Source: Gehongia tenuis
Lineage (GTDB): Bacteria; Bacillota; Clostridia; Christensenellales; NSJ-53
DNA length: 64,000 bases
Assembly (NCBI RefSeq): GCF_014384795.1
Contig: NZ_JACRSR010000003.1
Location: 62,001-126,000 of the forward strand
Direction: 5' to 3'
The translations under genes and the position numbers were made by a program. The number at the start of each line of letters is the position of its first letter. The stretch's first letter is position 1. Shown here piece by piece: positions 1-7,641 of the stretch. The notes beneath the pieces were generated by a model, which was not told the DNA's origin, did not search any database, and saw only the letters and a list, made by a program, of their open reading frames with translations.

Positions 1-1
1 T

Positions 2-208
2 GCGGGGACATTAGCCGGGACCTTCGGGGGGATACTGACAGCCAACAAGCTGACCACGTACCGAATCGAACAACTGGAGCACAAGGTGGAAAAGCACAAC
101 AAGGTGATCGAACGGGTGTACAAGCTGGAACAGGACGGAGCGGTAATTCAGGAGGATATCAAGGTGGTCAATCATAGGCTTGAGGATCTGGAGAACTATC
201 ATAAATAG
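2..208 (+). CDS. XhlA-like phage lysis-associated protein (5' truncated by window start)
   Basis: An open frame enters from the window edge and ends with TAG at 206-208. The visible 68 residues begin with a glycine-rich, probably membrane-inserted stretch and continue into a charged heptad-like helix containing LTTYRIEQLEHKVEKHN and ending NHRLEDLENYHK. This pattern is typical of the small XhlA/haemolysin-like proteins that sit before the endolysin and holin in Gram-positive phages. The downstream endolysin starts 62 bases later, which agrees with a lysis cassette. The start codon is outside the window. Family assignment rests on pattern and context only. Confidence 0.6.
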   Translation, partial: AGTLAGTFGGILTANKLTTYRIEQLEHKVEKHNKVIERVYKLEQDGAVIQEDIKVVNHRLEDLENYHK

Positions 209-270
209 ACCTTGGCAGCACCCAGAGGAATTGAGGGTGTGATAGGGTGAAGAAAAAGGAGCGTGAAAGG

Positions 271-1338
271 ATGCAACTCATAGAGCAGCTGCTCCCGGCG
301 GGAGCGAAGAACAAACCGGGGCGGAACATGACCCCGAAGTACATCACCATGCACAACACCGGCAACAGTGCAAAGGGCGCGGACGCGAAGGCCCATGCCA
401 GCTACCTCACCAGCGGGGCCGGAGGCCAGAAGGTCTCCTGGCATTACACCGTGGATGACGGCGTGATCTATCAGCACCTTGCTGACACCGAGCAGGGCTG
501 GCACGCGGCGGACGGCAGAGGCCCCGGCAACAGTCAATCCATCGGGATCGAGGTATGTATGTTCGAGGGCATCGATCAGGCCCGGGCCGAGGCCAACGCC
601 GCCCGGCTGGTGGCAGAGCTCATGCACAGGCATGACATCCCCCTGGCCAACGTGACCACCCATCAGCACTGGCATCCCAGCAAGTATTGCCCGGCGCTGA
701 TCCTGCCCCACTGGGACAAGTTTGTGGCGGCGGTAGAGACGGCGTACAACGGAGGGGAGGCACAGATTGACGTGAGTAAGGGACACAGCGTACTTGTCGA
801 GTGGAGCAGGGGCGCGGAGGTCAAGGAGTTGCAAAGCGCCCTGAACCGGCATGGGTACGCCCTCGAAGTGGATGGTACCTATGGCCCCGCGACGCTGGCA
901 GCGGTGAAGGAATTCCAGCGTTCCCACGGCCTCGATGTGGACGGGAAGGTGGGTCCTGCAACCTGGGCGGCGTTGGAGCAGGAACCGGTGAGCCAGGGGC
1001 ACAGCGTACTGGTGAAATGGTCCAAGGGCGAGGAGGTCAAGGGGTTGCAAACCATTCTGAATGGACTGGGGTATGGTCTTGATGTGGATGGCACCTACGG
1101 TCCAGCGACGGAAGCGGCGGTGAGGGACTTCCAGGGCAAGCACGGCCTGGACGTGGACGGCAAGACCGGCTCCAAAACGTGGACGGCGCTGGCACAAGCG
1201 ACAGCAGAAAAAGATGACACCCTGTATCGGGTGCAGATCGGAGCGTACCGGGACAAGGCGAATGCGGAGGCGGCGAAGGAAGCGGCAAAGGCCGCAGGAT
1301 TTGAGGCGATCATCAAGATGGACGACGGGGAGGGGTAG
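271..1338 (+). CDS. Phage endolysin: N-acetylmuramoyl-L-alanine amidase with two PG-binding domains and a SPOR-like tail
   Basis: The protein cuts the amide bond between N-acetylmuramic acid and L-alanine in peptidoglycan during phage lysis. Residues about 10-155 form an Amidase_2 domain, with zinc ligands in the MHNTGN motif and in HWHPSKYCP. Two near-identical PG_binding_1 repeats follow (each starting GHSVLV and ending in GP/GS..TW.AL), and then a short SPOR-like stretch, YRVQIGAYRDKANAEA. ATG 271 is chosen because AAAGGAG lies at 255-261; an in-frame GTG at 247 has no good ribosome binding site. It has no signal peptide, so it relies on the holin encoded 3 bases downstream. The SPOR tail is shorter than a complete domain. 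Confidence 0.9.
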   Translation: MQLIEQLLPAGAKNKPGRNMTPKYITMHNTGNSAKGADAKAHASYLTSGAGGQKVSWHYTVDDGVIYQHLADTEQGWHAADGRGPGNSQSIGIEVCMFEGIDQARAEANAARLVAELMHRHDIPLANVTTHQHWHPSKYCPALILPHWDKFVAAVETAYNGGEAQIDVSKGHSVLVEWSRGAEVKELQSALNRHGYALEVDGTYGPATLAAVKEFQRSHGLDVDGKVGPATWAALEQEPVSQGHSVLVKWSKGEEVKGLQTILNGLGYGLDVDGTYGPATEAAVRDFQGKHGLDVDGKTGSKTWTALAQATAEKDDTLYRVQIGAYRDKANAEAAKEAAKAAGFEAIIKMDDGEG

Positions 1339-1341
1339 AAA

Positions 1342-1605
1342 ATGGAGCTTATGGACTACATCATCGGGGACGCGCTGATCCTGGTCCCGGCGCTATGGAT
1401 CGTGGGAGCGCTGATCAAGCACGCCTTTGCAAAGGTGCCGAACTGGACGATCCCCTTCGTGCTGCTGGTCCTGGGGATCGGGGGCGCGATGGGGCTGATG
1501 GGCCCCTCGGTTGAGAGCGTCGTCCAGGGCATTCTGGTGACCGGCGCGGCGGTGCTGGGCAATCAGATGATGAAGCAGGGTGCAGAAGCAAAGAATCAGG
1601 GATGA
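1342..1605 (+). CDS. Phage holin (Hol44 / phage_holin_5-like)
   Basis: An 87-residue membrane protein with three hydrophobic segments (about residues 8-27, 36-54 and 58-75) and a short basic/polar tail ending NQMMKQGAEAKNQG. Size, topology and the motifs GDALILVPALWIVG and VQGILVTGAAVLGNQ resemble clostridial phage holins that form membrane lesions and release the endolysin. The start lies three bases after the endolysin stop, and a terminator follows directly, so the two genes form the end of a late lysis transcript. The exact holin family is inferred from pattern memory. Confidence 0.8.
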   Translation: MELMDYIIGDALILVPALWIVGALIKHAFAKVPNWTIPFVLLVLGIGGAMGLMGPSVESVVQGILVTGAAVLGNQMMKQGAEAKNQG

Positions 1606-1610
1606 GATAG

Positions 1611-1636
1611 GGCCGGTCAAAAGACCGGCCTTTTTT
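1611..1636 (+). terminator. Rho-independent terminator after the lysis cassette
   Basis: A perfect 8-bp stem GGCCGGTC/GACCGGCC with an AAAA loop is followed by six T residues. It closes the endolysin-holin transcript. Confidence 0.93.
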
Positions 1637-1683
1637 CGCAGCACCTATTAACGAATAATACGAATATACTAAAAATAAAAAGT

Positions 1684-1740
1684 TTGTAGTAATTGACATT
1701 GACCGCTATAATGTTTGGTAGTAAAATAATATTACCGAAT
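1684..1740 (+). promoter_or_regulatory. Possible higBA promoter with imperfect operator palindrome
   Basis: A good -10 (TATAAT, 1707-1712) has a weak -35 (TTGTAG, 1684-1689) at 17-base spacing. The imperfect inverted repeat between GGTA at 1717-1720 and TACC at 1733-1736 lies just downstream, where a HigA-type antitoxin could bind. The AT-rich composition changes sharply from the preceding phage genes. The -35 is poor, so this is a tentative call. Confidence 0.45.
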
Positions 1741-1766
1741 AGGTAAATAAAAATAATGGTGGCGGC

Positions 1767-2114
1767 ATGGAGATTAGCTTTAGAAGCAATAAAATAAAGA
1801 AGTGTTGTTATGATATAAGATCAGCCAGAAAGAAGTATGGCGATTTGGTGGGGCAGAAGTTGATTGCGACGATTGATTATATAGAGCGGGCCAAAAATTT
1901 AGCTGATATTAAGGCGTATACCCCCTTTCATTTCCATGCGTTAACTTCGGACCGAAAAAATCAATATGCAATAGACTTGGGGAGAAGGACTGGTTGGAGA
2001 TTAATTCTGGTCTTATATGATAACAATAATAATAAACTGGTTGGAGCTTTAGAGGAGATTTGTGAGAGAGTGCATGAACTGTACGTATGGGAGGTGACGA
2101 ATCATTATGACTAA
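1767..2114 (+). CDS. higB: HigB-like toxin of the RelE/ParE superfamily
   Basis: The 115-residue protein has the RelE/HigB fold signature: an N-terminal helix-rich part, then HALTSDRKNQYAIDLG followed by a strand with WRLILVLYD, the usual core of the mRNA-cleaving or related toxins. It is translated just ahead of, and overlaps by eight bases (2107-2114), a gene for an XRE-type antitoxin, the toxin-first order characteristic of HigBA. The start ATG has only a weak GGTGG binding site. Its AT-rich codon use differs from the phage lysis genes beside it, which suggests separate acquisition. Activity and target are not known from sequence. Confidence 0.8.
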   Translation: MEISFRSNKIKKCCYDIRSARKKYGDLVGQKLIATIDYIERAKNLADIKAYTPFHFHALTSDRKNQYAIDLGRRTGWRLILVLYDNNNNKLVGALEEICERVHELYVWEVTNHYD

Positions 2115-3207
2115 CAAAGTAGAATATAGGGATATTATTGCCTTCCACCCGGGGTATTATATCAATGATCTAATTGAAGAATTGGGGATTACCCAAAATG
2201 AGCTCGCTAAAAGATTGGAGACGTCAGGCAAAACAGTTAGCAAACTCATCAATGGTCAAATAGATCTATCAGATCAACTAGCCTATGGATTATCTGTGAT
2301 GACGGGATCCAGTGTTGACGTATGGCTTAATTTGCAGAAGGCGTATAAAGAAAAATTGCTGATCATCGAGGGCAGAAAAAAGATGGATGAACAGCAAGAA
2401 GTTCTTGATATGATGGATTACTCGTATTTTGAAAGACTGGGCCTTGTCCCCAAAGCAAAAGATAAGGTGCAAAAGATTCTTAATCTATGTAGTTATTTCA
2501 AAATATCTAATTTGGAGGTGTTGTCACAGCCTGATCTGTTTGCAAGTTTTAAAACGGGGATTTCAAATGTGCAAAAAAAGAACATTGTAAATGCTAATGC
2601 TTGGGTGCAAACAGCAATTAACATTGGTATGGGAAAAGAAGTTGCAGCCTTTAACAGCAAACGGCTGGAGGAACAAATAGAAACAATACGATCCATGACC
2701 CTAAAGGAACCAAATGAATTTGCCCCAGAGCTAAACAGAATTTTAGCTGAATGCGGGGTGGCACTCATATTCTTGCCCACATTAAAAAATTCTGGGATCA
2801 ATGGTGCTGTAAAATGGGTTAACGATAAGGTGATTTTAGCTTTAAATGATCGGAGAAAATATGCAGACTTATTCTGGTTTGCGCTATTTCATGAGATTGG
2901 CCATGTGATGCAAAAACGTAAGAAGCTGTTCATTAGTACGAACTATGAATATATTGAAACAGATAAGAAGCTGGAAGAGGAAGCTGATAATTTTGCCAGA
3001 GATACACTTATTCCCGCCCGCCAATATGCGGAGTTTGTAGGAATGGATAGATTTTATACCAGGGAGGAAATAACTGATTTTGCTAAAAAAATTAGCATAC
3101 ATCCGGGAATTGTTGTGGGTAGATTGCAACACGATAGGAAGGTGGATTTTAGAAAATTTAACGATATGAGGATACAATACCGAATCACTCCGCGAGAAGC
3201 AATTTAG
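2107..3207 (+). CDS. higA: HigA-type antitoxin fused to an ImmA/IrrE metallopeptidase domain
   Basis: Residues about 10-75 form an XRE helix-turn-helix (FHPGYYINDLIEELGITQNE then LAKRLETSGKTVSKLINGQ) of the HigA/VapI type, which binds its own operator and neutralises the partner toxin. Residues about 215-330 form an ImmA/IrrE zinc protease domain with FHEIGH (HExxH) and a downstream EEEADNFARDTLIP helix supplying the third ligand. At 366 residues it is about three times a simple HigA. It overlaps the toxin gene by eight bases, so the two are translationally coupled. ImmA-type proteases often cut repressors, so the fusion may link antitoxin turnover to a signal; that is inference. Confidence 0.85.
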   Translation: MTNKVEYRDIIAFHPGYYINDLIEELGITQNELAKRLETSGKTVSKLINGQIDLSDQLAYGLSVMTGSSVDVWLNLQKAYKEKLLIIEGRKKMDEQQEVLDMMDYSYFERLGLVPKAKDKVQKILNLCSYFKISNLEVLSQPDLFASFKTGISNVQKKNIVNANAWVQTAINIGMGKEVAAFNSKRLEEQIETIRSMTLKEPNEFAPELNRILAECGVALIFLPTLKNSGINGAVKWVNDKVILALNDRRKYADLFWFALFHEIGHVMQKRKKLFISTNYEYIETDKKLEEEADNFARDTLIPARQYAEFVGMDRFYTREEITDFAKKISIHPGIVVGRLQHDRKVDFRKFNDMRIQYRITPREAI

Positions 3208-3276
3208 TTTTGTCTATTCGCTCCTAAGCAGTATGTCTCCCATGAACTGGTGGGATTGGACGGAGACCAGGGCAGG

Positions 3277-3309
3277 ACACCCCGGTCAATTATGGCCGGG
3301 GTGTTTTTT
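3277..3309 (+). terminator. Rho-independent terminator after higBA
   Basis: The stem ACACCCCGG (3277-3285) pairs with CCGGGGTGT (3296-3304) and is followed by a T run to 3309. It ends the toxin-antitoxin transcript. Confidence 0.9.
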
Positions 3310-3336
3310 ATTGCTTATCTGTGCTATTCTATAAGT

Positions 3337-3425
3337 GTCGCCCTAGAGGCGTGGATTGAAATTGCATTGAAATGGCAAAAAAGCGAATAAACGATGTCGT
3401 GCCGTCTTGGCGCGTGGATTGAAAT
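3337..3425 (+). CRISPR. Two divergent type I-C-like CRISPR repeats around one 33-base spacer
   Basis: Repeat-like units occupy 3337-3362 (26 bases) and 3396-3425 (30 bases). Both begin GTCG and share the 14-base 3' end GCGTGGATTGAAAT, the hallmark handle of type I-C repeats. Each keeps its own hairpin, CGCC/GGCG around CTAGA in the first and CGTGCC/GGCGCG around GTCTT in the second. The intervening 33 bases match a normal I-C spacer length. No cas genes are visible in the window. This is either the relic of an array or solitary repeats carried by the prophage; orientation is given by the 3' handle. Confidence 0.7.
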
Positions 3426-3513
3426 ACACGGGGCGCGTGGATCAATAACGTAAACTGTCGTAAAATCGTCGTAAAAACACAAAGAAATGCCATGATCAAA
3501 GGACTTTGATACG

Positions 3514-3559
3514 CCTCTTAATCAGGGTGTCCTGGGTTCGAGCCCCCGATGGCGCACCA
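3514..3559 (+). other. 3' fragment of a tRNA-Lys(CTT), probable prophage attachment site
   Basis: The sequence from the anticodon loop CTCTTAA onward reads as the 3' part of a tRNA-Lys: anticodon CTT, variable region, T arm with GGTTCGAG, acceptor strand ATGGCGC and an encoded CCA at 3557-3559. Upstream bases do not pair as an anticodon stem, so homology starts in the loop, the usual crossover point of tyrosine integrases. The T stem carries a T:C mismatch (CTGGG against CCCCG), so it is not a functional tRNA. It most likely marks the attR-type end of the prophage. Confidence 0.75.
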
Positions 3560-3564
3560 ACGTG

Positions 3565-3597
3565 AAAACCCTGTGGCTGTAAGGCTACAGGTTTTTT
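3565..3597 (+). terminator. Hairpin terminator downstream of the tRNA-Lys fragment
   Basis: A 9-bp stem (3570-3578 with 3583-3591, one or two wobble pairs) around GTAA is followed by six T residues. It may be the original terminator of the tRNA gene that the element entered. Confidence 0.7.
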
Positions 3598-3609
3598 CTT
3601 TTTGCGTTA

Positions 3610-4377
3610 TTGACACCATTTCGGGTCTTAATACCACTTATTTACCACTTATGGGATACGGCCACAGTGAAGTCGCCCTACACTTTCTTAGAAGTGGAGC
3701 TTGAGATTGTGGGCATCTATACCCTGGCGGAGGCGCTGGCTCCCGTGGGGCATCCCTTCAACAATCCGGAGAACCAGATCTATGTGGATGCGGGGACGGC
3801 TCTTGAGCTGAATGATGAGGAGCGGATTCATAGGGCGGTCTACAGCATAGACGATCCGGTGGAGGCATCCGCGTTTGTGGAAAAAGCCAAAGCTCTGCCC
3901 GAAGCATTTTCGAAGGAAAAGGAGATCATCTATACGGTTAATAACAGTGAATACCGCAATGTATCGGGAGCGCTCAACAGCATCATGGGCATTACCATTG
4001 CCATGGTAACGGCGTCCATGGTTATGGGTGCCATCATTTTGACCCTTCTTGTGATCATGGCGATGAAGGAAAGGGATTTTGAAATCGGTATCCTTCTGTC
4101 CATGGGTGAACGTAAATGGAAGATCATTGCCCAAATGATTTTGGATGTGCTGGTGCCGGTCATGCTGGCGGTAACCGCCTCCGTGTTTATCAGCGGCTGG
4201 GTGGCGCAGAGCAATGGCACTCTGCTTGGCGGGGAAAACATCAAGGTGACCATTGAAAGAGCGCCGGTCATCATCATGTATCTTTGCGGCCTGGGCTTAA
4301 CGCTGCTGGCGTCCACCGTATCCATTTGGAAGATTACGCGTTACCGTCCCAAAAAAATTCTTATGGCGATTGAATGA
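3610..4377 (+). pseudogene. 5'-truncated ABC transporter permease (FtsX/MacB type)
   Basis: The recognisable protein begins near base 3690 (EVELEIVGIY) and keeps only the end of a periplasmic-type domain plus the three C-terminal membrane segments. The motif MAMKERDFEIGILLSMGERK and the ending RYRPKKILMAIE are typical of FtsX-domain permeases that work with an ATPase to move lipids, peptides or drugs. FtsX permeases of this type usually have an N-terminal membrane segment and a longer extracytoplasmic domain, both absent here. The only upstream in-frame start is a TTG at 3610 without a ribosome binding site. The break lies immediately beside the prophage end, so insertion or a later deletion probably removed the 5' part and the ATPase gene. 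Confidence 0.75.
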
Positions 4378-4390
4378 GTCGAACTTCAGA

Positions 4391-4420
4391 AACCGGATGC
4401 TAAAAGGCATCCGGTTTTTT
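4391..4420 (+). terminator. Rho-independent terminator of the truncated permease
   Basis: A perfect 10-bp stem AACCGGATGC/GCATCCGGTT with a TAAAAG loop leads into a T run. Confidence 0.93.
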
Positions 4421-4596
4421 GTTTTTCAGGAATGAAATAGAGTATTTGTAAATCTTTATATGAAAAATAATTATTTATTGGATATATCAAGGCTTTTTTG
4501 TAAAAAATTCATAAAGTATAAACACTTTTTGCTATAAATATGGTATAATCTGATGGCGAATTTAAAAGAAAAATGTAGAATTATAGGAGGGTGATT
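4421..4596 (+). promoter_or_regulatory. AT-rich leader of the surface protein gene with a -10 element
   Basis: This 176-base AT-rich stretch contains TATAAT at 4544-4549 but no convincing -35 at 16-18 bases. An AGGAGG ribosome binding site at 4585-4590 precedes the next gene. No gene is seen here. Confidence 0.45.
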
Positions 4597-5961
4597 ATGA
4601 AAAGATTATTGAGCGTACTTCTGGTGGTCTGTGTCCTGCTTCTTGTGCCGGCCTTCAACGTAAAGGCCGATCCTTCTCTTACGTATGTCGACATTACGGA
4701 CAAGCTTGGAAGCTCGGTGAACACCTATGCTTTCGATGACTCGGAAACCAATGCCGACGGCCTGCCCGCAAAGGGGTATTCGGTGAACCTAAGCTATGGC
4801 GATCGTTTGGAAATAACGGTGGCCAGCTATGATTTTGGAATCACCATCAAGGACAATGACGGCACGGTTCTTGCCGCCAACGCGCCCGGTGAAAGAAATG
4901 CTTTCATTCTGGTGGAACGAACGGGTATCTACAAAATTGAGATCGCCTACAGCGGAGGAGATCCCGTGCCTGCTGAAGTTCGCTTCAGAGCATTGCGGAA
5001 CACGGCTTTTGGACCACCGGAATCGGTAACGCTGCCTTTCTCGGAAACGGAGACTTTCCATAACAGCACACCCGACAATTCCGAAGGGCCTTTCTACAGC
5101 AGCTACCAATTTGATGCTGAAATGTGGGGTGCGCTGGCGTTATCGGTCGGGGAGATGACGCCGGAATTTTCTGATGCGGCCAATGGTTATACATCCATGA
5201 AGCTGATTTATCCCAGCGGGAAATCGGTGACTGCCTCCGAAGTGGACGGAAAACTGAGCATTCTTGCACCGGCTACGGAAGCTGGAATCTATACGCTGCG
5301 CATCGAAGGAACGATGGGCAATGGCGTTTCCATGGCGACAGCAAACCTTGACTTCAAAAGGTGTTCGCCTCTTGCGGTCTTCAACAGCAGTGCGGCGGAA
5401 GGCTCCATATTGACGGCCGGCTCTAAGCTTAACATTGAAGCCGCGGGCTTCGGAGAAGAGAATGCTGCGCCAAGCACGGGCGATTTCCGCTATGTTGCTG
5501 TCGGTTGGAGTTTCAATGGTTTGACGGGGACCTTTACCGATGGGAAAGCGGAAATGACCATAGATGCTCTGGCTAATGACGGAACCGACACCGCCAATGT
5601 TGAGAAGACCTTGGAAATCGCGATGGCCTATCAGGTTTACAATGGCACTTGGGAAACGAAGGGTGAGTTTTCCTTGAACGGTGCTTCCTTCAAGGTGCCC
5701 ATGCTGCCAAAACCCACACCAACGCCGAGCGTCACGACACCGGAACCCACAGCCGCGACGCCTTCGCCAAGCATCATGCCAACCCCAAGTGCCGCAACAC
5801 CCTTGCCCGAGCCGACGGTTTCCGCCGCAACTTCGCCCGCGCCCACCGGGTCCAACACGAATATTCCAAGGACCGGTCATGAGGACTCCATGTTGGGTGC
5901 CATTGCGGTGCTGCTCTTGGGCGGCGCTGTGGCCGGCCTTCGTCTTCGCAAGCGAAGTTAG
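4597..5961 (+). CDS. Secreted surface protein with an LPXTG-like (IPRTG) sorting signal
   Basis: An N-terminal signal peptide (RLLSVLLVVCVLLLVPAF, cleavage near VKA-DP) is followed by about 340 residues of unrecognised extracellular, probably beta-rich, sequence. A Pro/Thr/Ser-rich linker of about 60 residues then ends in NIPRTG, a hydrophobic stretch (LGAIAVLLLGGAVAGL) and RLRKRS. This tail matches sortase-dependent wall anchoring, with IPRTG as a variant of LPXTG. ATG 4597 is chosen because AGGAGG at 4585-4590 is six bases away; the GTG at 4591 abuts it. No sortase gene lies nearby. The ligand or role is unknown. Confidence 0.85.
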   Translation: MKRLLSVLLVVCVLLLVPAFNVKADPSLTYVDITDKLGSSVNTYAFDDSETNADGLPAKGYSVNLSYGDRLEITVASYDFGITIKDNDGTVLAANAPGERNAFILVERTGIYKIEIAYSGGDPVPAEVRFRALRNTAFGPPESVTLPFSETETFHNSTPDNSEGPFYSSYQFDAEMWGALALSVGEMTPEFSDAANGYTSMKLIYPSGKSVTASEVDGKLSILAPATEAGIYTLRIEGTMGNGVSMATANLDFKRCSPLAVFNSSAAEGSILTAGSKLNIEAAGFGEENAAPSTGDFRYVAVGWSFNGLTGTFTDGKAEMTIDALANDGTDTANVEKTLEIAMAYQVYNGTWETKGEFSLNGASFKVPMLPKPTPTPSVTTPEPTAATPSPSIMPTPSAATPLPEPTVSAATSPAPTGSNTNIPRTGHEDSMLGAIAVLLLGGAVAGLRLRKRS

Positions 5962-5976
5962 ACCAAATAGAAGAAA

Positions 5977-6007
5977 ACCTGCCGAAAGCTTTCGGCAGGT
6001 TTTTTTG
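5977..6007. terminator. Bidirectional terminator between surface protein gene and guaB
   Basis: The stem AACCTGCCGAAA/TTTCGGCAGGTT is nearly a perfect palindrome, with T residues to the right and A residues to the left. It can stop both converging transcripts. Confidence 0.92.
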
Positions 6008-6016
6008 ATCGCGGTG

Positions 6017-7525
6017 TTACTTGATGCCAGGAGTTGCGGAGTCCTTCAGAACCACATCGTGGGCGCCGCCCTCCACGATGGAGGTGGCGGAGACCAAGGT
6101 GATCTTGGCCTTTTGCTGCAGCTCGGGGATGGTCATGGCGCCGCAGTTGCACATGGTGTGGCGGACCTTGCTGAGCGTGAGGCCCACGTTATCCTTCAGG
6201 CTTCCGGCATAGGGAACATAGGAATCGACGCCTTCCTCGAAGGAAAGCTTGTTATCGCCGCCCATGTCGTAGCGTTGCCAGTTGCGGGCACGGTTGGAAC
6301 CTTCGCCCCAGTACTCCTTCATGTAGGTACCGTTGATGTTCACCCGGCGGGTAGGGCTCTCATCGAACCGGGAGAAGTAGCGGCCCAGCATGATGAAATC
6401 GGCGCCCATGGCCAGGGCAAGCGTTACATGATAGTCGTAGACAATGCCGCCGTCGGAGCACACGGGAATGTAGATGCCGGTGCGTTCATAATACTCGTCC
6501 CGCGCCTTGGCGACCTCAATAAGAGCTGTGGCCTGGCCGCGGCCGATGCCCTTCTGCTCACGGGTGATGCAGATGGAGCCGCCGCCAATGCCCACCTTCA
6601 CAAAATCCGCACCAGCCTCGGCGAGGAACAGGAAACCCTCCCGATCCACCACATTGCCGGCGCCGATCTTGACCTGATCGCCATAATGCTCTCTGGCCCA
6701 GGCCAGGGTAAGCTTCTGCCACTCGGAGAAGCCCTCCGAGGAATCGATGCACAAAACATCCGCACCGGCTTCCACCAGCGCCGGAATGCGTTCGGCGTAG
6801 TCCCGGGTGTTGATGCCCGCGCCCACGATGTAACGTTTGGAGGCGTCCAGCAGTTCCAGACGGTTCTCCTTGTGGGAGTGGTAGTCCTTGCGGAACACAA
6901 AATAGGCGAGACGACCGTCCTCGTCCACCAAAGGCAGGGAGTTGAGCTTGTGATCCCAGATGATGTTGTTGGCTTCCTTGAGGGTGGTATCCTTGCCGGC
7001 GTAGATCAGCTTCTCAAAGGGCGTCATGAACTCGGAGACCTTGAGATCAGGACTCATGCGGGAGATCCGATAATCGCGGCCGGTAACCACGCCAAGAAGC
7101 CTGCCGTTCGGTCCGCCGTCATCGGTGACGGCCACCGTGGAATGGCCGGTCTTTTCCTTGAGGTCCAAAATATCCTGAAGGGTCTGATCGGGCCTCACAT
7201 TGGAGTCGCTGACCACGAAGCCCGCCTTGTAGTTCTTTACGCGGGAGACCATGGCCGCCTCACTGTCGATGGATTGACTGCCGTAGATGAAGGAAATACC
7301 GCCCTCCCTGGCCAGTGCAATAGCCATGGTGTCGTCGGACACGGCCTGCATGATGGCGGAAACAAGGGGAATGTTCATCTTGATGGCGGGTTCCTTGCCC
7401 TTTTTAAACTTGACCACCGGCGTTTCCAGGTTCACGTTGGCTGGAATGCACTCCGAGGAGGAATAGCCGGGAATGAGAAGATATTCGCTGAAAGTATGGG
7501 ACGGTTCGTCATAAAAATACGCCAT
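6017..7525 (-). CDS. guaB: IMP dehydrogenase
   Basis: The enzyme oxidises IMP to XMP with NAD+, the first step of GMP synthesis in the cytoplasm. The 502-residue protein has the split beta/alpha barrel with two CBS domains inserted at about residues 95-230. The catalytic loop [20 protein letters not shown] contains the active-site cysteine, and the flap region carries [19 protein letters not shown]. The length and the diverged flap place it in the group found in many Clostridia and Bacteroidetes rather than the shorter Bacillus-type enzyme, as far as I can judge. A canonical promoter lies upstream on the same strand, and it stands alone, not next to guaA. Confidence 0.95.
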   Translation of the reverse strand: MAYFYDEPSHTFSEYLLIPGYSSSECIPANVNLETPVVKFKKGKEPAIKMNIPLVSAIMQAVSDDTMAIALAREGGISFIYGSQSIDSEAAMVSRVKNYKAGFVVSDSNVRPDQTLQDILDLKEKTGHSTVAVTDDGGPNGRLLGVVTGRDYRISRMSPDLKVSEFMTPFEKLIYAGKDTTLKEANNIIWDHKLNSLPLVDEDGRLAYFVFRKDYHSHKENRLELLDASKRYIVGAGINTRDYAERIPALVEAGADVLCIDSSEGFSEWQKLTLAWAREHYGDQVKIGAGNVVDREGFLFLAEAGADFVKVGIGGGSICITREQKGIGRGQATALIEVAKARDEYYERTGIYIPVCSDGGIVYDYHVTLALAMGADFIMLGRYFSRFDESPTRRVNINGTYMKEYWGEGSNRARNWQRYDMGGDNKLSFEEGVDSYVPYAGSLKDNVGLTLSKVRHTMCNCGAMTIPELQQKAKITLVSATSIVEGGAHDVVLKDSATPGIK

Positions 7526-7572
7526 TTTTTTGCTCCACTCCTCTGCTAAAAACTTTCCCTGTTAAGTATGTT

Positions 7573-7601
7573 ATTCTAACAGCATTGTCCCATAAAATCA
7601 A
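7573..7601 (-). promoter_or_regulatory. Promoter of guaB
   Basis: On the minus strand, TTGATT (7596-7601) and TAGAAT (7573-7578) are separated by 17 bases and point at guaB. No purine riboswitch or palindromic operator was recognised in the 48-base leader. Confidence 0.7.
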
Positions 7602-7641
7602 CCAAAAGGGAACAAAAATTTTGGGGCCAAAGGGAAGGGGC

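Larger units (their letters stand above)
1..3559. mobile_element. Right end of a prophage, ending at a tRNA-Lys 3' fragment
   Basis: The segment carries phage lysis genes (XhlA-like protein, endolysin, holin) closed by a terminator, then AT-richer accessory genes (HigB/HigA toxin-antitoxin), then solitary CRISPR-like repeats, and stops at a tRNA 3' fragment. tRNA 3' ends are classic integrase targets, so this order reads as lysis module, moron region, attachment site. The left end and integrase lie outside the window, so activity and true size cannot be judged. The extent to the left is unknown. Confidence 0.65.

Noticed and set aside
199..1197. 332-codon open frame on the minus strand
   Set aside because: It is antisense to the endolysin and has low-complexity composition without a start signal.
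1693..1712. TTGACA followed by TATAAT before higB as a promoter
   Set aside because: The hexamers are only 8 bases apart; a weaker TTGTAG at 17 bases is used instead.
3432..3441. A third CRISPR repeat (GCGCGTGGAT)
   Set aside because: It begins about six bases after the second repeat, leaving no spacer, and lacks the GTCG start and full ATTGAAAT end.
5681..7549. 622-codon open frame on the plus strand
   Set aside because: It lies antisense to guaB, has no ribosome binding site and no recognisable domain; the open frame follows from GC-rich codon structure.
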